Shown here piece by piece: positions 1 through 6,659 of a stretch of 13,577 nucleotides of DNA. Source of the stretch: Oscillospiraceae bacterium. GTDB taxonomy: Bacteria; Bacillota_A; Clostridia; Oscillospirales; Oscillospiraceae. The stretch covers positions 1 to 13,577 of the forward strand of contig SVLG01000057.1 of NCBI GenBank assembly GCA_015068055.1, given 5' to 3'. The notes beneath the pieces were generated by a model that made no database searches, had not been told where the DNA came from, and saw only the letters and a program-made list of their open reading frames with translations. The stretch's first letter is position 1. Each line of letters begins with the position of its first letter. A program made the position numbers and the translations under genes.

Positions 1-1415
1 CCGACCACGCGCTTACGGCCACGGTTGACCTCGGTGATCTTCAGACGGACGGTCTGACCCAGCAGCTCGCTCATGGCAGCCTCACGGGGCAGATCGGTCT
101 GGGAAGCGGGCACGAAGACGCGGATGCCGCGGATGTTAACCACGACGCCGCCCTTGTTCTCCTCGGTGACCTTGCCTTCGACCACGGTGCCGTCGGCCTG
201 AGCGTTCTCGATGTCGCTCCAGGAACGGATGGAGTCAAGACGCTTCTTGGAGAGCATCACGGTACCCTCAACGTCGTTGACGCGGACGACGCAGGCTTCG
301 ATCATGTCGCCCACATGGACAGCTTCTTCAATCTTGCTGCCATCTTCGGTAAACTCGGCCACGGGTATGTAGCCGGAATGCTTGGTGCCAAGATCCACGG
401 TGACTTCCGTGGTGGTGATGGCCACAACATAACCGGAGACAGTGTCCCCGTTGTAAATCGTACGGATGGAATCCTCGAGGAGCTCGTCAAAGCTCTTCTC
501 GGCCTCGGGTGCAGCCTCTTCAGCTGCGGTCGCAGCGACTTCCTCTGCTACAAATTCTTCCACTCTGATCTCGTCGCTCATTTTATTTACTACCTCCTTT
601 ATGATCCACGGCGGTACCGAAGCACCGGCGGTGATGCCTATCAAAGAAACGTCCTTCAGGACGTCTGTGTTCAACTCCAAGGCACCGGAGATGAACTGCA
701 CATGATCGCAGCGACTGAGACAAAGCTCATAAAGATGCCGGCTGTTGGCGCTGTGGGAAGCACCGATCACCACCATGGCGTCACATTCTTCCGCCAGAGA
801 AAGAGCCTCTCTTTGTCTTTTTGCAGTCGCTCCACATATTGTATCAAATATTTCTGCGTTTGTACACAACTTTTTTATCAAATTTACGATTTGTACATGA
901 TTTTCCCGGATTTCCGTAGTTTGAAACACAACGGATAGTGGTAAATCACAACGGGAGGGCCGCTCAGCAAGCCATTTTTCCAATTCGCAGGCGTTTCTGA
1001 CCACCTCGGCATCCCCGCACCAGCCCAGAATTCCTCTGACTTCCGGGTGATCGCGGTCGCCGGCCACCAGCACAAAGCGGCCTTCCTCCGATGCCTTGCG
1101 GACGATGGAATGGATGCGCTGCACATTGGGACAGGTAGCGTCAATCACGATAGCCCCACGGGACTCAAGCCGCCTGTAGCATTCAGCATCGGTGCCGTGG
1201 GAGCGAATGACCACTCTGTCTCCGGCGCAAAGTTCTTCGGGGCTCATCACGGTGTGAAGTCCCCGCGCCTCCAGCGCCGACACGGCGTCCCGGTTGTGGA
1301 TCAGCTCACCGAGGCAGCTGCAGCTCCCCTCCGAGAGCGCCTTCTCAGCAATCTTAACCGAGCGTTCCACGCCAAAACAGTAGCCCGCGCTGCGGGCAAT
1401 ACGAAGCTCACTCAT
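1..1415 (-). CDS. ispH-rpsA: Fused IspH (HMBPP reductase) - 30S ribosomal protein S1, 3' end cut by window edge
   Basis: One uninterrupted frame runs from ATG at 1415 to the left edge. Residues 1-278 are IspH, the iron-sulfur enzyme that makes IPP and DMAPP from HMBPP in the last step of the MEP pathway. Visible landmarks are cysteine ligands C13 (AGYCFGV), C95 (DATCPNV) and C194 (DTICGAT), H40 in LIHN, H73 in RSHGT, H123-P-E125-V, QTT at 165-167, SANS at 222-225 and ITAGAS at 261-266. Residue 279 is the Met of a normal S1 start. An acidic, Ala/Glu-rich tail of about 40 residues follows, then one complete S1 domain (about 323-390 of the fusion) and most of a second, which the edge truncates. 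Such fusions are known in Clostridia. The ATG overlaps the plsC stop by four bases (ATGA) and has only a weak Shine-Dalgarno, so it is probably coupled to plsC. An internal ribosome site and a possible internal promoter suggest that S1 is also made alone. Confidence 0.93.
   Translation of the reverse strand, partial: MSELRIARSAGYCFGVERSVKIAEKALSEGSCSCLGELIHNRDAVSALEARGLHTVMSPEELCAGDRVVIRSHGTDAECYRRLESRGAIVIDATCPNVQRIHSIVRKASEEGRFVLVAGDRDHPEVRGILGWCGDAEVVRNACELEKWLAERPSRCDLPLSVVFQTTEIRENHVQIVNLIKKLCTNAEIFDTICGATAKRQREALSLAEECDAMVVIGASHSANSRHLYELCLSRCDHVQFISGALELNTDVLKDVSLIGITAGASVPPWIIKEVVNKMSDEIRVEEFVAEEVAATAAEEAAPEAEKSFDELLEDSIRTIYNGDTVSGYVVAITTTEVTVDLGTKHSGYIPVAEFTEDGSKIEEAVHVGDMIEACVVRVNDVEGTVMLSKKRLDSIRSWSDIENAQADGTVVEGKVTEENKGGVVVNIRGIRVFVPASQTDLPREAAMSELLGQTVRLKITEVNRGRKRVV
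579..600 (-). promoter_or_regulatory. Internal ribosome-binding site and ATG for free S1 inside the ispH-rpsA frame
   Basis: At 592-600 the minus strand reads AAAGGAGGT, a full anti-Shine-Dalgarno match. It is followed after 10 bases by ATG (581-579), which starts a normal S1 N-terminus (MSDEIRVEEF). The site lies inside the open fusion frame and is read there as I-K-E-V-V-N-K-M. It is far stronger than the site before ispH itself, so independent initiation of S1 is likely. That would let the cell make more S1 than IspH. Confidence 0.7.
838..866 (-). promoter_or_regulatory. Putative sigma-A promoter inside ispH, directed at rpsA
   Basis: On the minus strand there is an extended -10 element, TGATACAAT, with the hexamer TACAAT at 843-838. 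Exactly 17 bases upstream is TGTACA (866-861), a 4/6 match to TTGACA. It sits in an AT-rich patch unlike the surrounding GC-rich coding sequence. Predicted start is near 831, about 250 bases before the internal S1 ATG. It would give rpsA its own transcript, but no expression data are available here. Confidence 0.45.
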
Positions 1416-1996
1416 TTTTCCGTACCCAGCGCCTCAATGCGCTCCATCAGCTCATGGGTCAGTGCCGTCATATCTGCATTGCGGTCGGCGGTCGGGATGT
1501 ATGCTTCACCCACGCGTACACGCACCGGTCGAAAGAGCTTCTTGTTCCGGGGCACATAGATAGGCACCAGCGGAACCTGTTTGCGCACAGCAAGATATAC
1601 CGCACCGCTCTTGGGCTCCACGCTCTCCCCTTCCTTCACACGGGTCCCCTCCGGGAAGATCATCAGCTTGTCCCCATTGCCAAGAGCTTTCAGACAGGCG
1701 CGTACAGACTCCATATCGGAGCCGTCTCTGCGGACAAAGATCGTTCCGGACTTACGCATCATCCAGCCAATCAAAGGGATGTCATTGCACTCAATCTTGG
1801 CAAGATGGCGGTGAAAATCGTGGCAGTCCATAGAAAGGGTAATCAGCAGGGGATCAAACATGCTGGAGTGGTTGGCGCAAAGAAGTGCCGCTCCTTCGGG
1901 AATGCGCTCAAGCCCCTCCATGCTGAAGGGGTAAATGAGCTTGATGATGGGCCAGAAGAAGCGATACACACGGCGGAAGTTTCTTTTTTCGTTCAT
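1412..1996 (-). CDS. plsC: 1-acyl-sn-glycerol-3-phosphate acyltransferase, PlsC family
   Basis: 194 residues. It probably transfers an acyl chain from acyl-ACP or acyl-CoA to lysophosphatidic acid, giving phosphatidic acid for membrane lipid synthesis at the cytoplasmic face. All four family blocks are present: NHSSMFD at 42-48 with catalytic H43 and D48 (HX4D), GTIFVRR at 84-90, FPEGTR at 114-119, and VPIYVPR at 144-150. A hydrophobic stretch at about 13-25 (FFWPIIKLIYPF) could dock it to the membrane. Length is slightly short but normal for the compact clostridial form. AAGGAG stands 8 bases before the ATG. The start overlaps the cmk stop as ATGA and the stop overlaps the ispH start the same way. 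Exact acyl donor and substrate cannot be read from the sequence. Confidence 0.92.
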   Translation of the reverse strand: MNEKRNFRRVYRFFWPIIKLIYPFSMEGLERIPEGAALLCANHSSMFDPLLITLSMDCHDFHRHLAKIECNDIPLIGWMMRKSGTIFVRRDGSDMESVRACLKALGNGDKLMIFPEGTRVKEGESVEPKSGAVYLAVRKQVPLVPIYVPRNKKLFRPVRVRVGEAYIPTADRNADMTALTHELMERIEALGTEK

Positions 1997-2670
1997 CCCA
2001 CGCGCTCCTTGATGATGCAGCTGAGCTGCTCCAGACTCTGCTCAAAGCTGTTGCCGGTGGTATCCAGCAAAACCGCATCCTCCGCGGCACGCAGCGGGGC
2101 CGCAGCGCGGCTGCTGTCCCGCTCATCCCGCTCGATGATGTCAGCCAGAACTTCCTCAAAGCTCTGCTTCACACCCTTGGAAAGGTTTTCCTCATAGCGC
2201 CGCCGGGCGCGATCTTCCGCCGAAGCCGTCAGGAAAACCTTGATGTCCGCATCCGGCAGCACCACAGTACCGATGTCCCGGCCATCCATGATGACGCTGT
2301 ATCGCCGGGCCAGAGAACGCTGCTGCTCCATAAGGAAGGCACGCACTTCGGGGATGGCAGAAACCTTGGAGGCATACTGGGAAATCTCGGGGGTACGAAT
2401 ACTGTCGGTCACATCCTCGCCACCCAGATACATACGCTGCAGCCCGGACTCGTCATGGCGCAGGTCAATGATCAGAGAGGGCAGCAGAGCGATAACAGCA
2501 ACGGGATCGTCGGGAGAAACACCGGCACGATGCACGGCAAGACCCACCGTACGGTAAATGGCCCCGGTATCCACATACATCAGGCCGAAACGTTCGGCGA
2601 TCTTTCGGGACAGGCTGCTCTTTCCGGCCCCGGAAGGGCCATCTACAGCCACTGACCAGATTTTATCCAT
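1993..2670 (-). CDS. cmk: Cytidylate kinase (CMP kinase)
   Basis: 225 residues from the chosen start. It phosphorylates CMP and dCMP with ATP in pyrimidine nucleotide recycling in the cytoplasm. The P-loop GPSGAGKS is at 11-18, the CMP-binding segment DTGAIYR at 34-40, DGRDIGT at 129-135, and an Arg/Asp-rich lid region (RDERDSSR) at about 181-188. I chose ATG at 2670 because AAAGGAG (2679-2685) stands 8 bases upstream and it yields the usual family N-terminus. A longer frame to 2703 would run back into the preceding gene and has no ribosome site. The SD overlaps the stop of the flavoprotein gene, 13 bases upstream. The cmk / plsC / ispH-rpsA order resembles the cmk-rpsA linkage of many bacteria. 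Confidence 0.95.
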   Translation of the reverse strand: MDKIWSVAVDGPSGAGKSSLSRKIAERFGLMYVDTGAIYRTVGLAVHRAGVSPDDPVAVIALLPSLIIDLRHDESGLQRMYLGGEDVTDSIRTPEISQYASKVSAIPEVRAFLMEQQRSLARRYSVIMDGRDIGTVVLPDADIKVFLTASAEDRARRRYEENLSKGVKQSFEEVLADIIERDERDSSRAAAPLRAAEDAVLLDTTGNSFEQSLEQLSCIIKERVG

Positions 2671-2683
2671 ATGCATATCTCCT

Positions 2684-3892
2684 TTAAACAGCATTGCCGG
2701 CACACACGCCCGTGCACCACGCTATCTGCAGATTGAATCCGCCGGTATAGGCGTCTATATCCAGAATTTCCCCGGCAAAGTGCAGGCCGCTTACCAGCCG
2801 TGACTCCATGGTGCGGGGATCCACCTCGCTCACATCCACGCCGCCGGCAGTGACAATGGCCTCGGCAATGGGGCGGAAGCCATAAACCTGCAGTTCAAAC
2901 CCTTTAATCAGCTCACCCAACGCCAGACGCTGCGCCCGGGTAATGGCGTTGACCCGGGTATCCGGATCAATACCGCTGCGGCGGATGATAACAGGGATGA
3001 GTTTCTGGGGCAGCAGGGCATCCAGTGCATTTCTGAAGCAGCGGTTGCGGTTCTCGGCAAAATCGCGAAGCAGCCGCTCATCCAGCTTTTCGGGAGTAAG
3101 CCCGGGTTTCAGATCAATGCTCAGGCTGTAGGGCCCCTCCCCGCGCATATGCACGCTGGCAGAGAGCACCAGCGGACCGGATACACCAAAATGGGTAAAA
3201 AGCATTTCGCCCAGTTCCTTAAAAATGACCTTATCCCCGCAGCGGGCTGAAAGGGTCACATTCCGCAGGGAGAGGCCCTGCAATTCCTCACAATCCTCCC
3301 CGGCCTCCAGCGGCACGAGAGACGGTCTCAGAGTCGTAATGCTGTGACCAAGTGCCTCCGCCATGGCATAGCCATCGCCGGTGGAACCGGTGGCCGGATA
3401 GGAAAGTCCGCCGGTGCAGAGAATAACGCGGCTGCAGGGCAATTTGCCCTCGGCGGTGCGCACCGCACAGACGGCACCTTCTTCCGTACAGATCTCCAAC
3501 GCCCGGCGGCGCAGGACACGAACACCAAGCTCCGACATGGCCCGCTTCATGGCATCCACCACATCCTGAGCCCTGTCCGACACCGGGAACACCCGCTCGC
3601 CACGCTCCACCTTCAGCTCCACACCCAGCTCCTCAAAAAAGCTCATGGCGTCAAAGGGGGTAAAACGGTAAAGGGAGGGGCGCAGGAAACGGCTCCCCCC
3701 AAGTACACTCTTCAAAAACTCCGGACAGTCACAGGCGTTGGTCACATTGCAGCGGCCCTTGCCCGTGATGCGCAGCTTACGCCCACAGTCCTTTTCCGGC
3801 TCCAGCAGCGTTACACTCCGGCCATTTCGCGCCGCCGTAATGGCAGCCATCATACCGGCGGCACCGCCACCGATAACAATCACATCAGTCAT
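2684..3892 (-). CDS. BaiN/HI0933-family NAD(P)/FAD-dependent oxidoreductase
   Basis: 402 residues. It is a flavoprotein of the HI0933/BaiN (aminoacetone oxidase-like) family. The N-terminal dinucleotide-binding motif is GGGAAG at 8-13, with an acidic residue at the end of the second strand (LLEP, E31 region) for the FAD ribose. The signature GRKLRITGKGRCNVTNA covers 38-54. A second glycine-rich block, TGGLSYPATGSTGDGY, lies at about 160-175. The C-terminal FAD block (AGEILDIDAYTGG) is followed by a short tail with paired cysteines. ATG at 3892 is preferred: it gives the canonical start, while a frame extending to 3997 lies wholly within the upstream regulator gene. Start and upstream stop overlap by 8 bases. 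The physiological substrate is unknown for most members; bile-acid dehydroxylation is claimed only for some and should not be assumed. Confidence 0.88.
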   Translation of the reverse strand: MTDVIVIGGGAAGMMAAITAARNGRSVTLLEPEKDCGRKLRITGKGRCNVTNACDCPEFLKSVLGGSRFLRPSLYRFTPFDAMSFFEELGVELKVERGERVFPVSDRAQDVVDAMKRAMSELGVRVLRRRALEICTEEGAVCAVRTAEGKLPCSRVILCTGGLSYPATGSTGDGYAMAEALGHSITTLRPSLVPLEAGEDCEELQGLSLRNVTLSARCGDKVIFKELGEMLFTHFGVSGPLVLSASVHMRGEGPYSLSIDLKPGLTPEKLDERLLRDFAENRNRCFRNALDALLPQKLIPVIIRRSGIDPDTRVNAITRAQRLALGELIKGFELQVYGFRPIAEAIVTAGGVDVSEVDPRTMESRLVSGLHFAGEILDIDAYTGGFNLQIAWCTGVCAGNAV

Positions 3893-4748
3893 CCAGCTTC
3901 TCGTATACGTCGTACTCGCTCCAGATGTTCTCCAGACGGTGGTAGGTGTCCTCCAGCTTCTCAGGCCGCTCGTAACCGATGGCAACAATGAGGGCATTGA
4001 TGAGACTCATGGGCGCCACAAGGGAGTCAAGGAAAGAAACCATATCACTCTTGGCAAAGAGAATGATATCCGCCACGGAAACAAAGGGCGAACTGTTGCC
4101 GTCGGTGATACCGATGACGGTGGCACCGGTGGACTTGGCAAACTGCATGGCTTTGATGGTCTTGGATGAATAGCGGGGGTAGCTGATGCCGATAAAGACA
4201 TCCCCCTCGCGGATACGAAAAACCTGCTCATACACCTCGCTGACGGAGGTATCATGCACCAGATGCACATTGTCCAGCATCTGATTGAGGTAAAAGCCCA
4301 TAAAATTGGCAAGAGAGGTGGAAGAGCGCATACCGACGATATAAATGTTCCGAGCCTTGAGTATGGCGTCCACAGCCGCGTTGAAACTCTCCTTATCCAC
4401 CTCTTCCCGGGTAATCTGAAGCTTCTCCATATCGGCGCCCAATACAGCGTCCAGAATGTTGTCATGGCCGATTTGCTCCCGGGCCACTTCAATGCGCTGC
4501 ACGGCAGTAAGCCGGTTGCGGATCATGTCCTGAAGGGCGCGGCGCATACCGGGGTAACCGTCATAACCCAGCTCCGAGGCAAAACGAACCACCGTGGACT
4601 CCGACACGCCCACGGTCTTGCCCAGCTTGCCAGCCGTCATAAAAGCCGCCTTATCATAGTTTTCCGAAATATACTTAGCGATCTGTCGCTGTCCCTTGGA
4701 AAAGCCCTTGCTTTCCTTCTGCATCTGGGCCAATATATCTCGTTCCAT
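3885..4748 (-). CDS. MurR/RpiR-family transcriptional regulator (HTH + SIS)
   Basis: 287 residues. The N-terminal RpiR-type helix-turn-helix covers about 1-77, with the recognition region VSESTVVRFASELGYDG at 48-64. A SIS (sugar isomerase) domain covers about 125-260, with the phosphosugar-type loop GMRSSTSLA at 139-147 and ISYPRYSSKT at 188-197. Family members sense phosphosugars or related ligands and repress or activate nearby metabolic genes. It has a good SD (AGGAGG, 5 bases from ATG) and follows the largest gap in the window, so it heads the second block. No sugar-catabolic gene is nearby; instead the flavoprotein, cmk, plsC and ispH-rpsA follow directly. The ligand therefore cannot be inferred. 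Palindromes over its promoter suggest autoregulation. Confidence 0.9.
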   Translation of the reverse strand: MERDILAQMQKESKGFSKGQRQIAKYISENYDKAAFMTAGKLGKTVGVSESTVVRFASELGYDGYPGMRRALQDMIRNRLTAVQRIEVAREQIGHDNILDAVLGADMEKLQITREEVDKESFNAAVDAILKARNIYIVGMRSSTSLANFMGFYLNQMLDNVHLVHDTSVSEVYEQVFRIREGDVFIGISYPRYSSKTIKAMQFAKSTGATVIGITDGNSSPFVSVADIILFAKSDMVSFLDSLVAPMSLINALIVAIGYERPEKLEDTYHRLENIWSEYDVYEKLDD

Positions 4749-4864
4749 GTGGACCTCCTGTATGTATGAGTTGCGTCTTTTGGAACTTCATCATATGATA
4801 ATCCTGCAAAAAATGCAAGATGGTTTTGCAAAATACCGGGAGAATTGAAGATTATTCATAAAAA
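4749..4864 (-). promoter_or_regulatory. Promoter/operator region for the RpiR-regulator operon
   Basis: This 116-base gap is the most AT-rich non-coding stretch in the window. A sigma-A-like promoter reads TTGCAT (4818-4813), 17 bases, then TATGAT (4795-4790), with a start near 4783 and a leader of about 35 bases. The perfect 10-base palindrome ATCATATGAT (4790-4799) covers the -10. An inverted repeat, TGCAAAA / TTTTGCA (4805-4811 and 4824-4830), flanks the -35. A second perfect palindrome, TTTTGCAAAA, is at 4824-4833. I see no strong intrinsic terminator for the upstream gene, only a TTTTT run just after its stop. Confidence 0.55.
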
Positions 4865-5572
4865 TCACAGGATATGATGCAGGAATTCCACCTCGTCCAC
4901 TCTCAAATGCCTCCACTTCCCACAAGGCAGATCCCCCAGATAAAGGTCTCCCTGCCGCACGCGGCAAAGCTTTGAAACATGGAGTCCGGCAAGGGCACAC
5001 ATACGGCGAATCTGACGATTTTTTCCCTCCGCAATGGTCATGGCCAGTTCACCGCCATCCACCGCCCGACGAAGGATCTCAACCTTTGCACCGAGAAAAC
5101 TGTCCTTATCATCCCGCATCGGATGGCGCATCATCTCTGCCGCCTCATCGAGCTTGCTTCCCTTTACCCGGACATGATAGGTCTTGTCCACCCCATGCCG
5201 GGGATGCATCAGCCGGTTGGCAACCTCCCCATCGTCGGTCATGATGAGAAGCCCCTCGCTCTCAAAATCAAGCCGCCCCACCGGATAGAGCCTCACTCGG
5301 GCGTCTGTCACCAGCTCCGCCACCGTTCTGCGGCCCCGCTCATCAGAGAGCGTGGTCACATAGCCCCGGGGTTTATGGAGCATTATGTAGGTGTGCTCCG
5401 TGGGGAGGCCGACCGGCCTCCCGTCCACACATACGCTGTCCGTTCCGGGCTCGGCGCTGTCGCCAAGGGATGCCACCACGCCGTTGACTCGGACTCGTCC
5501 GGCCTCTATCCACTTTTCAGCCTCCCGGCGGGAGCAAAGTCCAGCCGCAGAGAGGTATTTTTGCAGTCTCAT
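4865..5572 (-). CDS. rluB: RluB/RsuA-family ribosomal pseudouridine synthase
   Basis: 235 residues. It isomerises a specific uridine in rRNA, most likely 23S rRNA by analogy with RluB; the exact site is not readable. An N-terminal S4 RNA-binding domain covers about 1-60 (MRLQKYLSAAG, CSRREAEKWI, RVRVNG). The catalytic domain carries the signature GRLDFESEGLLIMTDDG at about 99-115, with catalytic Asp102. Further conserved pieces are LHKPRGYVTT at 65-74, KTYHVRV, and EGKNRQIRRMC near the C-terminus. ATG at 5572 is chosen because it begins the S4 domain and has GGAGG 7 bases upstream. A frame extending to 5740 would add 56 Cys/Gly-rich residues lying entirely inside dacF. The start overlaps the dacF stop as ATGA. 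Confidence 0.92.
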   Translation of the reverse strand: MRLQKYLSAAGLCSRREAEKWIEAGRVRVNGVVASLGDSAEPGTDSVCVDGRPVGLPTEHTYIMLHKPRGYVTTLSDERGRRTVAELVTDARVRLYPVGRLDFESEGLLIMTDDGEVANRLMHPRHGVDKTYHVRVKGSKLDEAAEMMRHPMRDDKDSFLGAKVEILRRAVDGGELAMTIAEGKNRQIRRMCALAGLHVSKLCRVRQGDLYLGDLPCGKWRHLRVDEVEFLHHIL

Positions 5573-6609
5573 CCATTGACCTCCGGCACATTCTGTGCCC
5601 AGTGGAGCGGCAGAGCCGCCGCCTCCATTTCGTTGACCCATAGATGCAGCGTCCCGGCAGGAGCACCGCTCTTTATGGGTGCATAGACAAATCGCTCCAA
5701 ATCCGCCGTGAGTTTTACATTGCTTCCCTTGTCCAGACACAACTGCAGCTCTCCCGCTGCAACGGCATCGACGAAGTCGGCCGCGCCGCCAACTACCGGT
5801 ACTCTGGCAGCGAGGCTCCCCCGGGGAACATGGCAGGCTTCATAATTGGCAAATCCCCAGTCATAAAGGGCAGAGTGGTCTGCCCAGTCGCTGCGGTCGT
5901 TCAGAGTTACACAGATAAGCTCCAGCCCATCCCGGCAGCAGCTGCTCACCAGGCAACGGCCCGCCGCGCGTGTATAGCCGGTCTTGCCGCCGGTGATACC
6001 CTCGCACTGCCAGAGAAGCTTATTGTGGTTTTTATAACTGTGACCTTCCCGGCTATAGTAGCGGGAGGAAACCACGGCACGAAATTTCTCGTTCTCCATG
6101 GCCGCTGCCATGAGCTTCGCCATGTCGGATGCCGTGGAATAATGCCCCTCCTCCGGGAGTCCGTTGGGGTTTTGAAAAACAGTATCCTCCATCCCCAACT
6201 CCGCTGCTCTTTCGTTCATCTGCTCCACAAAACGCTCTGCATCCCCGGCGCAGTAACCGGCCAGAGCCAGGGCTGCATCGTTGCCGGAGGCGAGCATAAG
6301 CCCATGAAGCAGATCGTGCACCGTACAGACTTCACCGGAACGCAGATACATGGACGAGCCCTCCGCTCGTGTCCACTCTCCCTTTATCTCCACTTCCTCA
6401 TCCATGTCGCAGCACTCCAAAGCAAGAAGCGCTGTCATAATTTTGGTGGTACTGGCCATAGGGAGTCGCTTTTGCGCGTTGTGTGAGGACAGTACCCGAC
6501 CACTGGGGCCGTGGATCAGTATCATGGCCTGCGCACCGGTAGCCGGAGCTGCCTTTACCGGCAATACCAGCAACAGCGCCGTCAGGCAAAAAACCAGAAA
6601 TTTTTTCAA
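5569..6609 (-). CDS. dacF: D-alanyl-D-alanine carboxypeptidase, DacF-like (peptidase S11)
   Basis: 346 residues from a TTG start. It is a penicillin-binding D,D-carboxypeptidase that trims pentapeptide side chains of peptidoglycan outside the membrane. A signal peptide (MKKF, hydrophobic core, VKA-A cleavage near residue 20) leads into the S11 domain. Motifs are STTK at 53-56 (nucleophile S53), SGN at 108-110 and KTG at 209-211. A PBP5-like C-terminal beta domain covers about 260-335. The protein stops soon after it, with no visible C-terminal anchor helix. TTG at 6609 is preferred because AGGTGG lies 8 bases upstream and it gives a standard signal peptide. GTG at 6621 (four extra residues) is possible but has no spaced SD. 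In Bacillus, dacF is expressed in the forespore; the spore-protein neighbour here agrees with that. Confidence 0.88.
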   Translation of the reverse strand: MKKFLVFCLTALLLVLPVKAAPATGAQAMILIHGPSGRVLSSHNAQKRLPMASTTKIMTALLALECCDMDEEVEIKGEWTRAEGSSMYLRSGEVCTVHDLLHGLMLASGNDAALALAGYCAGDAERFVEQMNERAAELGMEDTVFQNPNGLPEEGHYSTASDMAKLMAAAMENEKFRAVVSSRYYSREGHSYKNHNKLLWQCEGITGGKTGYTRAAGRCLVSSCCRDGLELICVTLNDRSDWADHSALYDWGFANYEACHVPRGSLAARVPVVGGAADFVDAVAAGELQLCLDKGSNVKLTADLERFVYAPIKSGAPAGTLHLWVNEMEAAALPLHWAQNVPEVNG

Positions 6610-6641
6610 AATAAGCACCACCTTTACAGGTGATGCTTATT
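6610..6641 (-). promoter_or_regulatory. 13-bp hairpin covering the dacF ribosome site
   Basis: In the minus-strand transcript AATAAGCAUCACC (6641-6629) pairs with GGUGGUGCUUAUU (6622-6610) around a 6-base loop, UGUAAA. All 13 pairs form only in the minus-strand RNA, where one is G-U; the plus strand would have a C-A mismatch. The 3' arm holds most of the dacF SD (AGGTGG, 6623-6618) and ends one base before the TTG start. It could act as a translational switch, a partial attenuator (tail UUAUUUUG), or an RNA-processing site. Confidence 0.5.
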
Positions 6642-6659
6642 CTTTGATTGGATAAATGA

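Noticed and set aside
2671..2703. A longer cmk start at 2703, or ATG at 2676.
   Set aside because: The SD AAAGGAG at 2679-2685 is spaced for 2670 only; 2676 is 2 bases from it, and 2703 has no SD.
3893..3997. An N-terminal extension of 35 residues on the BaiN-family protein.
   Set aside because: It lies wholly inside the regulator gene, is Ser/Thr/Arg-rich without family match, and the FAD motif starts correctly from ATG 3892.
4855..4870. A TTTTT run directly after the rluB stop as an intrinsic terminator.
   Set aside because: No stable GC-rich stem precedes it; only the 8-base GGAATTCC palindrome is nearby, and it is not adjacent.
5573..5740. A 56-residue extension of the RluB-type protein.
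   Set aside because: It lies inside dacF; the S4 domain begins at ATG 5572, which has a good SD.
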